DNA from: Acidimicrobiaceae bacterium
GTDB taxonomy: Bacteria; Actinomycetota; Acidimicrobiia; Acidimicrobiales; Salinilacustritrichaceae
Length of the DNA: 6,294 nt
Direction: 5' to 3'
Assembly (NCBI GenBank): GCA_003476595.1
Contig: DMTU01000218.1
Span: 31,888 to 38,181, forward strand
Part shown: positions 6,227 to 6,294 of the stretch, one piece after another
Numbering within the stretch: the stretch's first letter is position 1
How the letters are laid out: each line of letters opens with the position of its first letter
The notes under the pieces: model-generated
The model's database searches: none
Told to the model about the DNA's origin: nothing
What the model saw: only the letters and a program-made list of their open reading frames with translations
Made by a program: the position numbers and the translations under genes

Positions 6227-6294
6227 TGTGAGCCCCGACGACGTCCGCTCGTTCCTGCTCGACCGGCTCGACGACACCCTCGTCGACGGCGGGG
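6219..6294 (+). CDS. Probable acyl/peptidyl carrier protein, N-terminus only
   Basis: An open frame begins with ATG at 6219, overlaps the adenylation gene stop by 8 bases (ATGAGTGA) and leaves the right edge after 25 codons. The visible residues start MSDVSPDDVRSFLLDRL and are acidic and helical, as expected for helix 1 of a carrier protein. The phosphopantetheine attachment serine (usually in a DSL motif about 35-40 residues in) lies beyond the window, so the call rests on the helix-1 pattern, the strong ribosome site and the position right after a stand-alone adenylation gene. It could instead open a longer protein beginning with a carrier domain. Confidence 0.68.
   Translation, partial: MSDVSPDDVRSFLLDRLDDTLVDGG

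Overview
The window is high-GC DNA with strong G/C preference at third codon positions, GTG starts and tightly packed or overlapping genes. This points to a high-GC bacterium, most likely an actinomycete-type organism; nothing here fixes a genus. Six protein-coding genes are supported, two of them cut by the window edges. No RNA gene, mobile element or CRISPR array was seen.

Layout: two transcription units diverge from a 166-base intergenic region (2020-2185). Leftward on the minus strand are a full ABC half-exporter (membrane domain fused to ATPase, 226-2019) and, 8 bases after its stop, the start of a gene that leaves the left edge (1-217). The partial protein weakly resembles the N-terminal helices of the uncharacterised nucleotidyltransferase family. 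Rightward on the plus strand are a second, different ABC half-exporter (2186-3934), a short serine-acetyltransferase-like hexapeptide-repeat acyltransferase (3999-4583), a stand-alone amino-acid adenylation enzyme (4580-6226), and the first 25 codons of what is probably a discrete acyl/peptidyl carrier protein (6219-6294). The last three genes overlap (ATGA and ATGAGTGA junctions), which implies one translationally coupled operon.

How they may work together (inference): the adenylation enzyme would activate an amino or other carboxylic acid and load it on the neighbouring carrier protein. The hexapeptide enzyme would transfer an acyl group to some intermediate, and one or both ABC proteins would export the product. 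This looks like part of a small specialised-metabolite or modified-peptide cluster, but the core scaffold gene is not in the window, so the product class cannot be named.

The shared control region carries two exact 12-base direct repeats. One of them duplicates the ribosome-binding region of the rightward operon inside the start of the leftward gene. A TAnnnT box 7 bases before the leftward start suggests a leaderless mRNA.
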